Part shown: one piece after another, positions 41,763-50,073 of the stretch
Position numbering within the stretch: position 1 is the stretch's first letter
How the letters are laid out: each line of letters starts with the position of its first letter
DNA from: Streptomyces sp. HUAS CB01
GTDB lineage: Bacteria > Actinomycetota > Actinomycetes > Streptomycetales > Streptomycetaceae
DNA: 64,000 bases
NCBI RefSeq assembly: GCF_030406905.1
Contig: NZ_CP129137.1
Span: forward strand, 868,001 to 932,000
Direction: 5' to 3'
Translations under genes and position numbers: made by a program
The notes under the pieces: generated by a model
Told to the model about the DNA's origin: nothing
Databases searched by the model: none
What the model saw: only the letters and a program-made list of their open reading frames with translations

Positions 41763-42056
41763 ATGGGGGCACGTACACAGGCACAGCGGGACGAGATGAC
41801 CGTCGAGATCGGTTACGAGCTGTTCAGCGCGGCCTTCGCGGCGGCGGTGGTGTTCGGGGCGATCGCGGGACCGAAGCTGATGTTCGCCATGCCGTACGCC
41901 GTCGAGCGCGGGCTCCTCCTCGCCGCCGTGGCAGCGGCGGCGCTGGTCTTCCCGCTTCGGGTGGTCACGGTGCTGCGGCGGTTCTCGCGCGAGACGGCCC
42001 GGCGCGGTCTGCCGGGTCAGCCCAGCCAGCCCGGCCGAACGAGCCCCGACTCGTAG
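41763..42056 (+). CDS. Small membrane protein (DUF6332-like)
   Basis: A 97-aa protein with two membrane helices (YELFSAAFAAAVVFGAIAG and GLLLAAVAAAALVFPLRVV) and basic ends. It resembles the streptomycete DUF6332 family as I remember it. The 3' end overlaps the convergent response-regulator gene by 40 bases. Function unknown. Confidence 0.72.
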   Translation: MGARTQAQRDEMTVEIGYELFSAAFAAAVVFGAIAGPKLMFAMPYAVERGLLLAAVAAAALVFPLRVVTVLRRFSRETARRGLPGQPSQPGRTSPDS

Positions 42057-42682
42057 GCGAGGACGACGAGTTGGGCGCGGTCCCGGGCGCCGAGCTTCAC
42101 CATCGTCCGGCTGACGTGCGTCTTGGCCGTGAGGGGGCTGACCACGAGGCGGCGGGCGATCTCCTCGTTGGACAACCCGATGCCGACGAGGGCCATCACC
42201 TCCCGCTCCCGCTCGGTGAGGTCCGCGAGGGCCCCGGCCGCGGCGGGCTCCTTGGAACGGGCGGCGAACTCGGCGATGAGCCGGCGCGTGACACCCGGCG
42301 ACAGCAGCGCGTCGCCTTCCACCACGGCCCTCACGGCGCGCAGGAGTTCCTCGGGCTCGGTGTCCTTCACGAGGAAGCCGGAGGCGCCGGACCGGATCGC
42401 CTCGAAGACGTACTCGTCCAGTTCGAAGGTGGTCAGCATGACCACCTTCACCCCGTCGAGCGCGGTGTCCCCGGTGATCCGCCGGGTGGCCGCGAGTCCG
42501 TCGAGCCGGGGCATGCGGATGTCCATCAGGACCACGTCGGGCCGGAGTCGGGCGACGCCGGTGAGGGCCTCCTCGCCGTCCGCCGCCTCCCCGGCGACCT
42601 CGATGTCCGGCTGGGCGTCGAGCAGCGCCCGGAAGCCGGCGCGTACGAGCGCCTGGTCGTCGGCGAGCAGTACCCGGATCAC
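42017..42682 (-). CDS. NarL/LuxR-type response regulator
   Basis: A 221-aa regulator. The receiver domain has LLADDQ at the start, the phosphoacceptor D54 in VVLMDIRMP, and LTTF and LVKD motifs. A LuxR-type helix-turn-helix follows (LTEREREVMALVGIGLSNEE, VVSPLTAKTHVSRTMVKL). The GTG start overlaps the stop of the histidine kinase gene (GTGA), so the two are coupled. Target genes are not evident. Confidence 0.94.
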   Translation of the reverse strand: MIRVLLADDQALVRAGFRALLDAQPDIEVAGEAADGEEALTGVARLRPDVVLMDIRMPRLDGLAATRRITGDTALDGVKVVMLTTFELDEYVFEAIRSGASGFLVKDTEPEELLRAVRAVVEGDALLSPGVTRRLIAEFAARSKEPAAAGALADLTEREREVMALVGIGLSNEEIARRLVVSPLTAKTHVSRTMVKLGARDRAQLVVLAYESGLVRPGWLG

Positions 42683-43920
42683 GATGTCTCCTTCGGCTCG
42701 ACGGGCAGTCGGGCGTGCACGCGGAAGCCTCCGTCCCCGCGCGGGCCCGCCTCGATCGTGCCGCCGAGCGCCGCGGCCCGTTCCCGCATGCCGACGAGCC
42801 CCCGGCCGCTTCCCCCGTGATCGCCTCCGGTGGCGGGTCCGTCGTCGTCGACGGTGAGGTCGAGACGGCCGGGCGCGTGGGCGATCCGGACCCGGGCGGT
42901 GCGGGAGCCGGAGTGCCGTACGACGTTCGTGAGCGCCTCCTGCACGATCCGGAAGGCGGCGAGGTCGGCGCCTGGCGCCAGGGCGGTCTCCCCGCCCTCC
43001 GTCGCGACCTCCACCGTGAGCCCTGCTCCGGCGGCCTGCTCGACGAGTTCGGGCAGCCGGCCGAGTCCCGGAGCGGGCGCGCGGGGCGCCTCCCCCGGCG
43101 CCCGGAGGGTGTCCAGGACCTGCCGCACCTCGCCAAGGGCCTCCTTGCTGGCCGCCTTGATCGTGGTGAGGGCCGAACGGGCCTGTTCGGGGTCGGAGTC
43201 GAGCAGGGCGAGCCCGACTCCGGCCTGGACGTTGATGAGGGAGATGGAGTGGGCGAGCACGTCGTGCAGTTCGCGGGCGATGCGCAGCCGCTCCTCGTCC
43301 GCACGGCGCTTCTCGGCGGCCTCTCGTTCGGCACGTTCGCGGGCCCACTGCTCCCGGCGTACGCGTACCGCCTCGGCGGACGCGAGCACGGCCGCGATCC
43401 AGGCGGCTCCCACCAGTTCCTGGCCCCAGGGCGCCGCGTGGTCACCGGCGGGCGGCAGATACGCGTACAGCCGGTGCGCGACGAGGAGATGACCGGCCCA
43501 CAGCAGGCCGACGGCTCCCCACGCCGCATGGCGGTGTCCCGTGACGACGGCGGAGAACACGGCCACGGCGACGGTGAGGAAGACCGGCCCGTAGGGGTAC
43601 CCGGCACCGAGGTAGACCAGGGTGACGACGACGACCGCGTACAGGACCGCGACCGGATGCCTGCGGCGGACCAGCAGGACCGCGGGCCCGGCGAGCAGCA
43701 GCAACAGGGCGAGCACGTCCAGGGGCTCGCGATCGGGCTGGTTCCGGGCCGCGAAACCCGTCGCGACCGACACGATCACGGCGAGGACCAGGCTGGACCG
43801 CCACGGCAGTCCCGTCCCGCTCCACGGACCCGGTCCACGGCGCCGCCACGGCGCGCCGCCGTGCGTGCACGGCGGACCGTGTCTCCACGGCGGGTCGGGG
43901 CGGGAGCGCTGCTCGTCCAT
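42679..43920 (-). CDS. Sensor histidine kinase (HisKA_3/DesK-like)
   Basis: About 413 aa. Five to six membrane helices fill the N-terminal 160 residues, with almost no extracellular domain, so it may sense the membrane itself. The phosphoacceptor is in IARELHDVLAHSISLI, and the HATPase_c domain has QEALTNVVRHSG (N-box) and GSGRGLVGMRERAAALGG (G-box). It phosphorylates the coupled NarL-type regulator. The ATG at MDEQRSRPDP is preferred over one three codons upstream. Confidence 0.93.
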   Translation of the reverse strand: MDEQRSRPDPPWRHGPPCTHGGAPWRRRGPGPWSGTGLPWRSSLVLAVIVSVATGFAARNQPDREPLDVLALLLLLAGPAVLLVRRRHPVAVLYAVVVVTLVYLGAGYPYGPVFLTVAVAVFSAVVTGHRHAAWGAVGLLWAGHLLVAHRLYAYLPPAGDHAAPWGQELVGAAWIAAVLASAEAVRVRREQWARERAEREAAEKRRADEERLRIARELHDVLAHSISLINVQAGVGLALLDSDPEQARSALTTIKAASKEALGEVRQVLDTLRAPGEAPRAPAPGLGRLPELVEQAAGAGLTVEVATEGGETALAPGADLAAFRIVQEALTNVVRHSGSRTARVRIAHAPGRLDLTVDDDGPATGGDHGGSGRGLVGMRERAAALGGTIEAGPRGDGGFRVHARLPVEPKETS

Positions 43921-44037
43921 ACCCGTCACGCTAGACCCGGCCCACCGCCGGGGTCGTCAGCCGTGGGCGGTGATCACGCGTACTCCCGGCGGAGTACGCC
44001 GAAGGCCGCGCCGCCCGGCCGGGGAACGGCGGCGCGG

Positions 44038-44781
44038 TCAGTCCCGGTCGGCGGCGGACGGGGCGATCCCCGCCTCCCGGCCGAGCCGGGCCGCGGCGTG
44101 CGCGAAGAACGCGTCCCTGTCCTCCACGACCCGGTGGAACTGCCCGAAGACCTCGAAGGAGATCAGCCCGAAGAGCTGCGCCCATGCCGCGACCAGCGCG
44201 GCGACGAGCTCCGGCGGCAGTTCCGGAGCGAGGTCCGCGGCCATCCTCTCCGCCTCGGGGCGCAGCCGGCCGGGGAGTCCGGGCGGTGCGGTGCCCGGTC
44301 CGCGACGGGCCTCGCGCGCGATGCCGACGAGGACGAGACCCACCCGGGAGGCGGGTGCGACGGTGGTCTGCGGGGCGGCGTAGCCGGGTACGGGCGAGCC
44401 GTAGATCAGCGCGTACTCATGGGGGTGCTCGAGGGCCCAGGCCCGAACCGCGGCACACACGGCGACCCAGCGGGTGAGCGGATCGCCGCCGGTACGGGCA
44501 GCCGTCTCCGCGGCGGCGCCCACGGAGTCGTACGCGTCCACGATCAGCGCGGTGAGCAGGTCGTCGCGACTGGGGAAGTAGCGGTAGAGCGCCGAGGAGA
44601 CCATGCCGAGTTCCCGGGCGACCGCGCGCAGGGAGAGCTTGGCGGCGCCGTCCGCGGCGAGCTGCCTGCGCGCCTCGTCCTTGATGGCCGCGGTGATCTC
44701 GCCGCGCGCCCGCTCCCTGGCTCCCCGGACGACCGGGCCGGAGCGGCCGACGGACCGGCCGGTGCGCTGCTCGCTGTTCAT
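44038..44781 (-). CDS. TetR-family transcriptional regulator
   Basis: A 247-aa repressor. The HTH is LSLRAVARELGMVSSALYRYFPSRDDLL and the C-terminal domain resembles TetR_C_33 type (EHPHEYALIYGSPVPGY, AWAQLFGLISFEVFGQ). It is divergent from an F420-type reductase gene, with two related palindromes between them. The start MNSEQRTGRS was chosen; a longer frame would overlap the first operator. Confidence 0.92.
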   Translation of the reverse strand: MNSEQRTGRSVGRSGPVVRGARERARGEITAAIKDEARRQLAADGAAKLSLRAVARELGMVSSALYRYFPSRDDLLTALIVDAYDSVGAAAETAARTGGDPLTRWVAVCAAVRAWALEHPHEYALIYGSPVPGYAAPQTTVAPASRVGLVLVGIAREARRGPGTAPPGLPGRLRPEAERMAADLAPELPPELVAALVAAWAQLFGLISFEVFGQFHRVVEDRDAFFAHAAARLGREAGIAPSAADRD

Positions 44782-44822
44782 GCGGAGCAGTGTTCCACGT
44801 ATCAGAGCACCGACCAACAACG

Positions 44823-44835
44823 AGAGCACCGCTCT
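44823..44835. promoter_or_regulatory. TetR operator 1
   Basis: AGAGCACCGCTCT: five-base arms AGAGC/GCTCT around ACC, next to the TetR gene start. It matches operator 2 in sequence. Confidence 0.7.
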
Positions 44836-44874
44836 TGCACCGAGCCACCTCCTGCGTGCACACTGCTCACAAGA

Positions 44875-44889
44875 GAGAGCACTGCTCTC
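44875..44889. promoter_or_regulatory. TetR operator 2
   Basis: GAGAGCACTGCTCTC: seven-base arms around one central base, fully symmetric. Its centre is 53 bp from that of operator 1, about five turns of the helix, so dimers on the same face could cooperate. It lies 48 bases before the reductase gene. Confidence 0.75.
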
Positions 44890-44936
44890 CTCCGGGCCCG
44901 GGGACGGGCCCAGGCCTGTCGATGGAGGTCGTGATC

Positions 44937-45392
44937 ATGTCGTCGTCTCCGCACCACATCAAGGCCGGACCGGTCGCCCGGCGCTTCAACGACCTCGTCG
45001 GGCGGCTGGCACGGCACGGGATCAGCCTGCTCGGATCCGCCGAGCTCTCCGTGCGGGGGCGCAAGAGCGGGCAAATGCAGCGCATCCCGGTGAACCCGCA
45101 CAGCCACGGCGGCAAGCAGTACCTGGTCTCGGCCCGAGGCCACTCCCAGTGGGTCCGCAACATGCGCGTGGCGGGCGGCGGGGAGCTCCGCGTCGGCCGC
45201 AAGATCCGTACGTTCAGCGCCACCGAGGTCGTGGACGACGCCGAGAAGCTCCCGATCCTGCGCGCCTATCTGAAGCGCTGGGGGTGGGAGGTCAACCAGT
45301 ACTTCAAGGGCGTGACCGCCCGGTCCACCGACGAGGAGATCCTGGCGGCCGCCCCCGACCATCCGGTGTTCCTGATCACCGAGAACACGTGA
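44937..45392 (+). CDS. F420-dependent nitroreductase family (Ddn-like) protein
   Basis: About 151 aa. The split beta-barrel pattern LLGSAELSVRGRKSGQMQRIPV, QYLVSARGHSQWVRNMRVAGGGEL and the tail DHPVFLITENT are characteristic of the deazaflavin(F420)-dependent nitroreductase family that includes mycobacterial Ddn. GGAGGT lies about nine bases before the ATG. The divergent TetR gene and operators suggest induction by a toxic ligand. Confidence 0.88.
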   Translation: MSSSPHHIKAGPVARRFNDLVGRLARHGISLLGSAELSVRGRKSGQMQRIPVNPHSHGGKQYLVSARGHSQWVRNMRVAGGGELRVGRKIRTFSATEVVDDAEKLPILRAYLKRWGWEVNQYFKGVTARSTDEEILAAAPDHPVFLITENT

Positions 45393-45435
45393 TCGCCATA
45401 CGGACGGTCCTGATCACGGTGAACACGTGATCGCC
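45371..45435. repeat. Duplicated 27-bp gene tail
   Basis: The segment 45371-45397, which includes the last codons and stop of the reductase gene, recurs at 45409-45435 with two differences (CCTGATCAC ... GAACACGTGATCGCC). The period is 38 bp. Confidence 0.85.
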
Positions 45436-45713
45436 GCGGCGAGGCCGTGGACGGGACCAGCCCGCACCCTCGGGCCCCGATCGCCGCGGTCGCCTTTGCC
45501 GAGAGTCGCTGCCGCGGTGGAGTCGCTGCCGCCGTGCGACGGCCTCCGCCCGGGCGGTGGGCGCGGTCGGGCGGTGCCCCGTAGGGCGGCGCTGCGTCGC
45601 GGCGGGGGCCGGAAGGGCCGTGAACGCGGCAGGAGGATCACGCCGCCCGGCGGTGGGCGGCCGATCGGGGTGTACCCGACCGGACCCCACGACGTCCACC
45701 ACCCGAGCGGTGA
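45393..45713. other. Convergent intergenic region, no gene seen
   Basis: Apart from the duplicated gene tail, this stretch holds GC-rich short palindromes (for example CCGCCCGGGCGG near 45548) that could act as terminators for the two convergent genes. No clear gene. Confidence 0.5.
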
Positions 45714-47048
45714 TCAGGACGTGGCGCGCGCGCCGTCCGTCCCGTCCTCTCCGCTCGCGTCGTCCGAGCCGACCGAGCCGCCCGAGCCGACCGAGCCGTC
45801 AACCGACTGGTCCTGCGCTGCCGGTGCGGCGGGCCGGGTGCGGTCCATCGCTTCCAGGGCGCGCCGGGCGATCCCGTGCGAACGCACGATGCCCGCCAGC
45901 GTCGTGGCCCCGCGCGTGATGTCGGAGAACGCCTTCCAGGCGGGGCGGAAACCCGTGATCGCCGCGTGCAGGATTCCCGGGCGCCGCTCGAACACCGAGA
46001 GCATGCGCCGGCCGACACCCATCTCCACGCCGAGCCCGGCCTTGACGGCGAAGGCGTAGTTGAGCGCCTGGCGGCGGGCGTCGACGGCGTCGTTCGCCTC
46101 CGCGACGCGCACCGCCCACTCGCCGGCCAGCCTGCCCGAGCGCAGCGCGAAGGAGATGCCCTCCCGGGTCCACGGCTCCAGCAGGCCCGCCGCGTCGCCG
46201 CAGACCAGCACCCGCCCGCGCGACAGCGGCGAGTCGTCGCTGCGGCAGCGCGTCAGATGCCCGGACGAGACGGCCGGCTCGAACCCGGCCAGCCCCAGCC
46301 GGGCGATGAAGTCCTCGAGATAGCGCTTGGTGGCGGCGCCCTCGCCGCGCGCCGAGATCACCCCGACGGTGAGCACGTCGCCCTTGGGGAACACCCAGCC
46401 GTAACTCCCCGGCATGGGGCCCCAGTCGATCAGGACCCGGCCCGCCCAGTCCTCCGCGACCGTCGCGGGCACCGGGATCTCGGCCTCCAGGCCCAGGTCC
46501 ACCTGGTCCGTCTTCACGCCGACGTGGGCTCCTATGCGGCTGGCGCTGCCGTCGGCCCCGACCACGGCGCGGGCGAGGACGGTCTCCCCGTCGGCGAGCA
46601 CGACCGCGACCGTGCGGCGGTCGGGCACGGCGGGTCCGTGCTGATCGACCCGGGAGACCGTGACCCCGGTGCGGAGGACGGCACCGGCCTTCTCCGCGTG
46701 CTGCACCAGAGCCGCGTCGAACTCGGGCCGGTTGATGAGCCCGAACAGCATCCGCCGCGAGCGCCGCGTCCGGGCCAGTCGGCCGTTCATCGAGAACGTG
46801 ACCGCGTGCACCCGGTCCTTCAGGGGAAGTTCGAAACCCGGCGGCAGCGCGTCCCGCGAGGGACCGATGATCCCGCCGCCGCAGGTCTTGTAGCGAGGCA
46901 GCTCGGCCTTCTCCAGCAGCAGCACCCGGCGGCCGGTCACCGCGGCCGCGTAGGCCGCCGACGCTCCCGCGGGCCCGGCGCCGACCACGACGACATCCCA
47001 CACCGGCTCGTCCCGCCCGTTGACGGCATCTGCGTTCTCGCTGCTCAC
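45714..47048 (-). CDS. Geranylgeranyl reductase family flavoprotein
   Basis: About 444 aa. FAD-binding Rossmann motif VVVVGAGPAGASAAYAAA near the N-terminus, LPRYKTCGGGIIGPSRDALP and later VLVCGDAAGLLEPWTREGISFALRSG, which are hallmarks of the geranylgeranyl reductase family. It may reduce isoprenoid side chains such as those of menaquinone. The C-terminus is a Gly/Ser/Asp-rich low-complexity tail (SVGSGGSVGSDD). The GTG of VSSENADAV was preferred; a GTG 15 codons upstream is possible. Confidence 0.88.
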   Translation of the reverse strand: MSSENADAVNGRDEPVWDVVVVGAGPAGASAAYAAAVTGRRVLLLEKAELPRYKTCGGGIIGPSRDALPPGFELPLKDRVHAVTFSMNGRLARTRRSRRMLFGLINRPEFDAALVQHAEKAGAVLRTGVTVSRVDQHGPAVPDRRTVAVVLADGETVLARAVVGADGSASRIGAHVGVKTDQVDLGLEAEIPVPATVAEDWAGRVLIDWGPMPGSYGWVFPKGDVLTVGVISARGEGAATKRYLEDFIARLGLAGFEPAVSSGHLTRCRSDDSPLSRGRVLVCGDAAGLLEPWTREGISFALRSGRLAGEWAVRVAEANDAVDARRQALNYAFAVKAGLGVEMGVGRRMLSVFERRPGILHAAITGFRPAWKAFSDITRGATTLAGIVRSHGIARRALEAMDRTRPAAPAAQDQSVDGSVGSGGSVGSDDASGEDGTDGARATS

Positions 47049-47187
47049 GATGTGCTTCTGCTCCTGATCCGACGCTCGGCCCAAGGTCTCCACGGCATCC
47101 TACGGCGCGGCCCCCGTGCGTCCCGCTGTGGGAGGATCGCCGTACCGTCGCATGACACACAACGTCGCACCCACAAGGAGCGTGCCC

Positions 47188-48552
47188 ATGACCGCGAATC
47201 CGATCGCCGAGACCGTCGCGTCCCTGATGCCCCGCGCGAAGGCGGAGCTCGCGGAACTGGTGGCGTTCGAATCGGTGGCGGACCCGGCCGTGGCGCCCAG
47301 GAGCGAGTGCGAGGCCGCCGCGAACTGGGTTGCGGACGCGCTGCGCGCCGAGGGCTTCCAGGACGTGGCGCTGCTCGACACCCCCGACGGCTCGCAGTCG
47401 GTGTACGGCCTCCTGCCCGGCCCCGAGGGTGCTCCCACCGTGCTGCTGTACGCGCACTACGACGTGCAGCCGAAGCTCGACGAGGCGGCGTGGGTCTCGC
47501 CCCCGTTCGAGCTGACGGAGCGCGACGGCCGCTGGTACGGGCGCGGCGCCGCCGACTGCAAGGGCGGCTTCATCATGCATCTGCTCGCGCTGCGCGCCCT
47601 CAAGGCGAACGGCGGGGTGCCCGTCTCGGTCAAGGTGATCGTCGAGGGCTCCGAGGAGCAGGGCACCGGCGGCCTCGAGCGGTACGCGGAGGCGCATCCG
47701 GACCTGCTCGCCGCCGACACGATCGTCATCGGCGACGCCGGTAACTTCCGGGTGGGACTGCCCACCGTGACCGCGACGCTGCGCGGCATGACGATGGTCC
47801 GGGTCACGATCGACACCCTGGCGGGCAATCTGCACTCCGGGCAGTTCGGCGGCGCCGCCCCCGACGCCCTGGCGGCGCTGATCCGCGTCCTGGACTCGCT
47901 GCGCGCCGAGGACGGCTCGACGGTGATCGAGGGCCTCGACGGCGACACCACCTGGGAAGGGCTCCAGTACCCCGACGCCGACTTCCGCACGGACGCCAAG
48001 GTCCTCGACGGCGTGGACCTGATCGGCAACGGCACCGTCGCCGACCGCATCTGGGCGCGCCCCGCTGTCACAGTGATCGGCATCGACTGCTCCCCCGTCG
48101 CCGGTGCCACCCCGTCCGTGCCGGCGAGCGCCCGCGCGCAGATCAGCCTGCGGGTGCCGCCCGGCAAGGACGCCGCCGAGGCGACGAAGCTGCTCTTCGC
48201 GCACATCGAGAAGCACACGCCGTGGAACGCGCGGGTGAGCATCGAGCAGGTCGGCCAGGGGCAGCCGTTCCTCGCCGATGTGCACAGCCCGGCGTACACG
48301 GCGATGGCCGACGCCATGCGGGTCGCCTACCCGGGCCAGGAGATGCAGACCGCCGGCATGGGCGGTTCGATCCCGCTGTGCAACACGCTCGCGGAGCTCT
48401 ATCCGTCGGCGGAGATCCTGCTGATCGGGCTGAGCGAGCCGGACGCCCAGATCCACGCCGTCAACGAGAGCGTCTCGCCGGAGGAGTTGGAGCGGCTCTC
48501 CGTGGCCGAGGCGCACTTCCTGGTCAACTACGCGCGCTCCCGCCGGGCTTGA
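47188..48552 (+). CDS. M20-family dipeptidase
   Basis: A 454-aa metallopeptidase. Zinc-binding residues appear in YAHYDVQP (His), GRGAADCKGG (Asp) and EGSEEQGTGGL (Glu-Glu), followed by the dimerisation domain and a late NTLAELYP/HAVNESVSPEEL motif with the last His. Cytosolic M20 dipeptidases cleave dipeptides or N-acyl amino acids. AAGGAG seven bases before the ATG fixes the start at MTANPIAETV. Confidence 0.92.
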   Translation: MTANPIAETVASLMPRAKAELAELVAFESVADPAVAPRSECEAAANWVADALRAEGFQDVALLDTPDGSQSVYGLLPGPEGAPTVLLYAHYDVQPKLDEAAWVSPPFELTERDGRWYGRGAADCKGGFIMHLLALRALKANGGVPVSVKVIVEGSEEQGTGGLERYAEAHPDLLAADTIVIGDAGNFRVGLPTVTATLRGMTMVRVTIDTLAGNLHSGQFGGAAPDALAALIRVLDSLRAEDGSTVIEGLDGDTTWEGLQYPDADFRTDAKVLDGVDLIGNGTVADRIWARPAVTVIGIDCSPVAGATPSVPASARAQISLRVPPGKDAAEATKLLFAHIEKHTPWNARVSIEQVGQGQPFLADVHSPAYTAMADAMRVAYPGQEMQTAGMGGSIPLCNTLAELYPSAEILLIGLSEPDAQIHAVNESVSPEELERLSVAEAHFLVNYARSRRA

Positions 48553-48604
48553 GGGGAACCGCCACCCGGGCCCGAGCGGTGCGCCGCCGACCCGCCCCGC
48601 GAGG

Positions 48605-48634
48605 CCCCGTGGCGGGCGCGCGCCCGCCACGGGG
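48605..48634. terminator. Bidirectional terminator hairpin
   Basis: A perfect 14-bp stem (48605-48618 with 48621-48634) between two convergent genes, the M20 peptidase and the kinase-NUDIX gene. Confidence 0.8.
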
Positions 48635-48696
48635 CGACCGCCCGGTGGACATGCGCAGGCCGCACGCACGACACACCGGACGCTCACGCACCGCAC

Positions 48697-49731
48697 TCAG
48701 CCGACGGGTACACCGGCCTCCAGGTTGAGCACCGTTCCGCGCTCCCGGGCCCGCAGGGCCCACCGCAGCCGCTCGTAGCGGACCGGGGGCAGCATCCCGG
48801 CGGCTTCCTCCTCCGACGCGAAACGCCAGCCCCGCAGCTCGGCCCCGGGCAGGCTCACCCGCGCCGCCGCGTCGTCGCCGGTGAGCCGGCCTCCGTCGAA
48901 GAGCAGCCGGAGCCCTCCGTATCCGGGTGGCCGGGGCGGCTCCCAGTCGACGACGAGCAGCCGGGGCACGGCGTCGAGCTCGATCCCTATCTCCTCGGCG
49001 ACCTCCCGGATCCCGGCGCGCGCCGGGGCCTCGCCGGACTCCACGACGCCGCCGGGGAACTCCCAGCCGGGTTTGTAGGTCGGGTCGACCAGGAGCACCC
49101 GGTCCTGTTCGTCGAAGAGCAGGACCCCGGCGGCGAGGGTCTCGGCCGTCGGTTCCGCCGTCTGCACGATGTCGCTGACCGCGGCCGCGCCGGAGCGGAC
49201 GGCCTCGGCCACCGTCTCCGCGGTCTCCCTCGGCGTGAGGCCGGAGCTGTCGACGACGTGGGCGTCGGCGCTCAGCCAGCCGAGGGCGGTGCGGTAGCGC
49301 TCGATGTGGTCGTACGCGTCGCCCTCCCCCGGGATCTCCCCGGGGGTGTCCGCCTCCTCACGGGCGGCGATCCGCGAGCGCAGGATCGTTTCGTCCGGGC
49401 GGAGGAGCACATGCCGGACGGGGATCCGGCGCGCGGCGAGACCGCCGAAGATCTCGTCGCGGTACTCCTGCCTCAGCAGGGTCATCGGGACCACCAGCAC
49501 CCCGCCGACCTCGGCGAGCAGCGCGGCCGCGGTCTCCACGACCAGCCGGCGCCAGATCGGCAGGTCCTGGTGGTCCGTCACTTCGGCGAGTCGTTTCTGC
49601 GGCAACAGGGCCCGCACCGCTCCGCCGGTCACCTCGGGGTCGTACAACGTGCTGTTCGGGATCAGATCGATCAGTTCGCGAGCAGTGGTCGTCTTGCCCG
49701 CGCTGAACGCACCGTTGATCCAGACGATCAC
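48697..49731 (-). CDS. P-loop kinase / NUDIX hydrolase fusion
   Basis: About 344 aa. The N-terminal 180 residues are a P-loop kinase-like domain: VIVWINGAFSAGKTTTARELIDL (Walker A GAFSAGKTT) and VVVETAAALLAEVGG, like AAA_33 or cytidylate-kinase-type proteins. The C-terminal 150 residues are a NUDIX domain with GGVVESGEAPARAGIREVAEEIG. A strong GGAGGAGGGGG lies just before the GTG. The fusion suggests phosphorylation and pyrophosphate hydrolysis of one nucleotide-like metabolite or RNA end; the substrate is unknown. Confidence 0.88.
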   Translation of the reverse strand: MIVWINGAFSAGKTTTARELIDLIPNSTLYDPEVTGGAVRALLPQKRLAEVTDHQDLPIWRRLVVETAAALLAEVGGVLVVPMTLLRQEYRDEIFGGLAARRIPVRHVLLRPDETILRSRIAAREEADTPGEIPGEGDAYDHIERYRTALGWLSADAHVVDSSGLTPRETAETVAEAVRSGAAAVSDIVQTAEPTAETLAAGVLLFDEQDRVLLVDPTYKPGWEFPGGVVESGEAPARAGIREVAEEIGIELDAVPRLLVVDWEPPRPPGYGGLRLLFDGGRLTGDDAAARVSLPGAELRGWRFASEEEAAGMLPPVRYERLRWALRARERGTVLNLEAGVPVG

Positions 49732-49793
49732 GGTTCCCCCTCCTCCGTAGCCCCCTGTGGACTGCCCGCAACACCCTGCCACGGAAACGTCAC

Positions 49794-49842
49794 TCCGGAT
49801 GTGTCGCGCCCGTCGTGCGGGCCCGGCCGTGACACATCCGGA
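49794..49842. promoter_or_regulatory. Long inverted repeat between divergent genes
   Basis: TCCGGATGTGTC (49794-49805) pairs perfectly with GACACATCCGGA (49831-49842) across a 25-base spacer that can itself form a short CCCG/CGGG hairpin. It sits in the divergent control region of the kinase-NUDIX gene and the 57-aa gene, so it is better read as two operator half-sites than a terminator. Confidence 0.6.
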
Positions 49843-49884
49843 CAGGACTTCGTTGGGCATCAGGGACGAGCAAGGGGGTGCGGG

Positions 49885-50058
49885 GTGCGCCGAACGGTGC
49901 TGGAGAGGTTTCCCGCCGGTGGCCCGCGAGGGAGTTGGCCGGCCGAGGAGTTCGCGCGGGCGCGCCGGGACGAAGGCGTCCCGGCGGAGGTGGTCATGGA
50001 CCTGGACACGGACGCGTTCCTCGTCGTGATCCCGCAGCAGGTGGCGGAGTCACGCTGA
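49885..50058 (+). CDS. Small hypothetical protein, 57 aa
   Basis: A GTG with AAGGGGG six bases upstream opens 57 codons. The product begins VRRTVLERFPAGGPRGSWPAEEF and ends with a beta-rich segment VVMDLDTDAFLVVIPQQV. No signal or membrane segment. Codon use is normal. I do not recognise the family; it may be a small regulatory or binding protein. Confidence 0.6.
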   Translation: MRRTVLERFPAGGPRGSWPAEEFARARRDEGVPAEVVMDLDTDAFLVVIPQQVAESR

Positions 50059-50073
50059 GTCCGCCACCCGGGA

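Noticed and set aside
49794..49842. Rho-independent terminator
   Set aside because: It lies between the starts of divergent genes, where no transcript should end, and the spacer is long.
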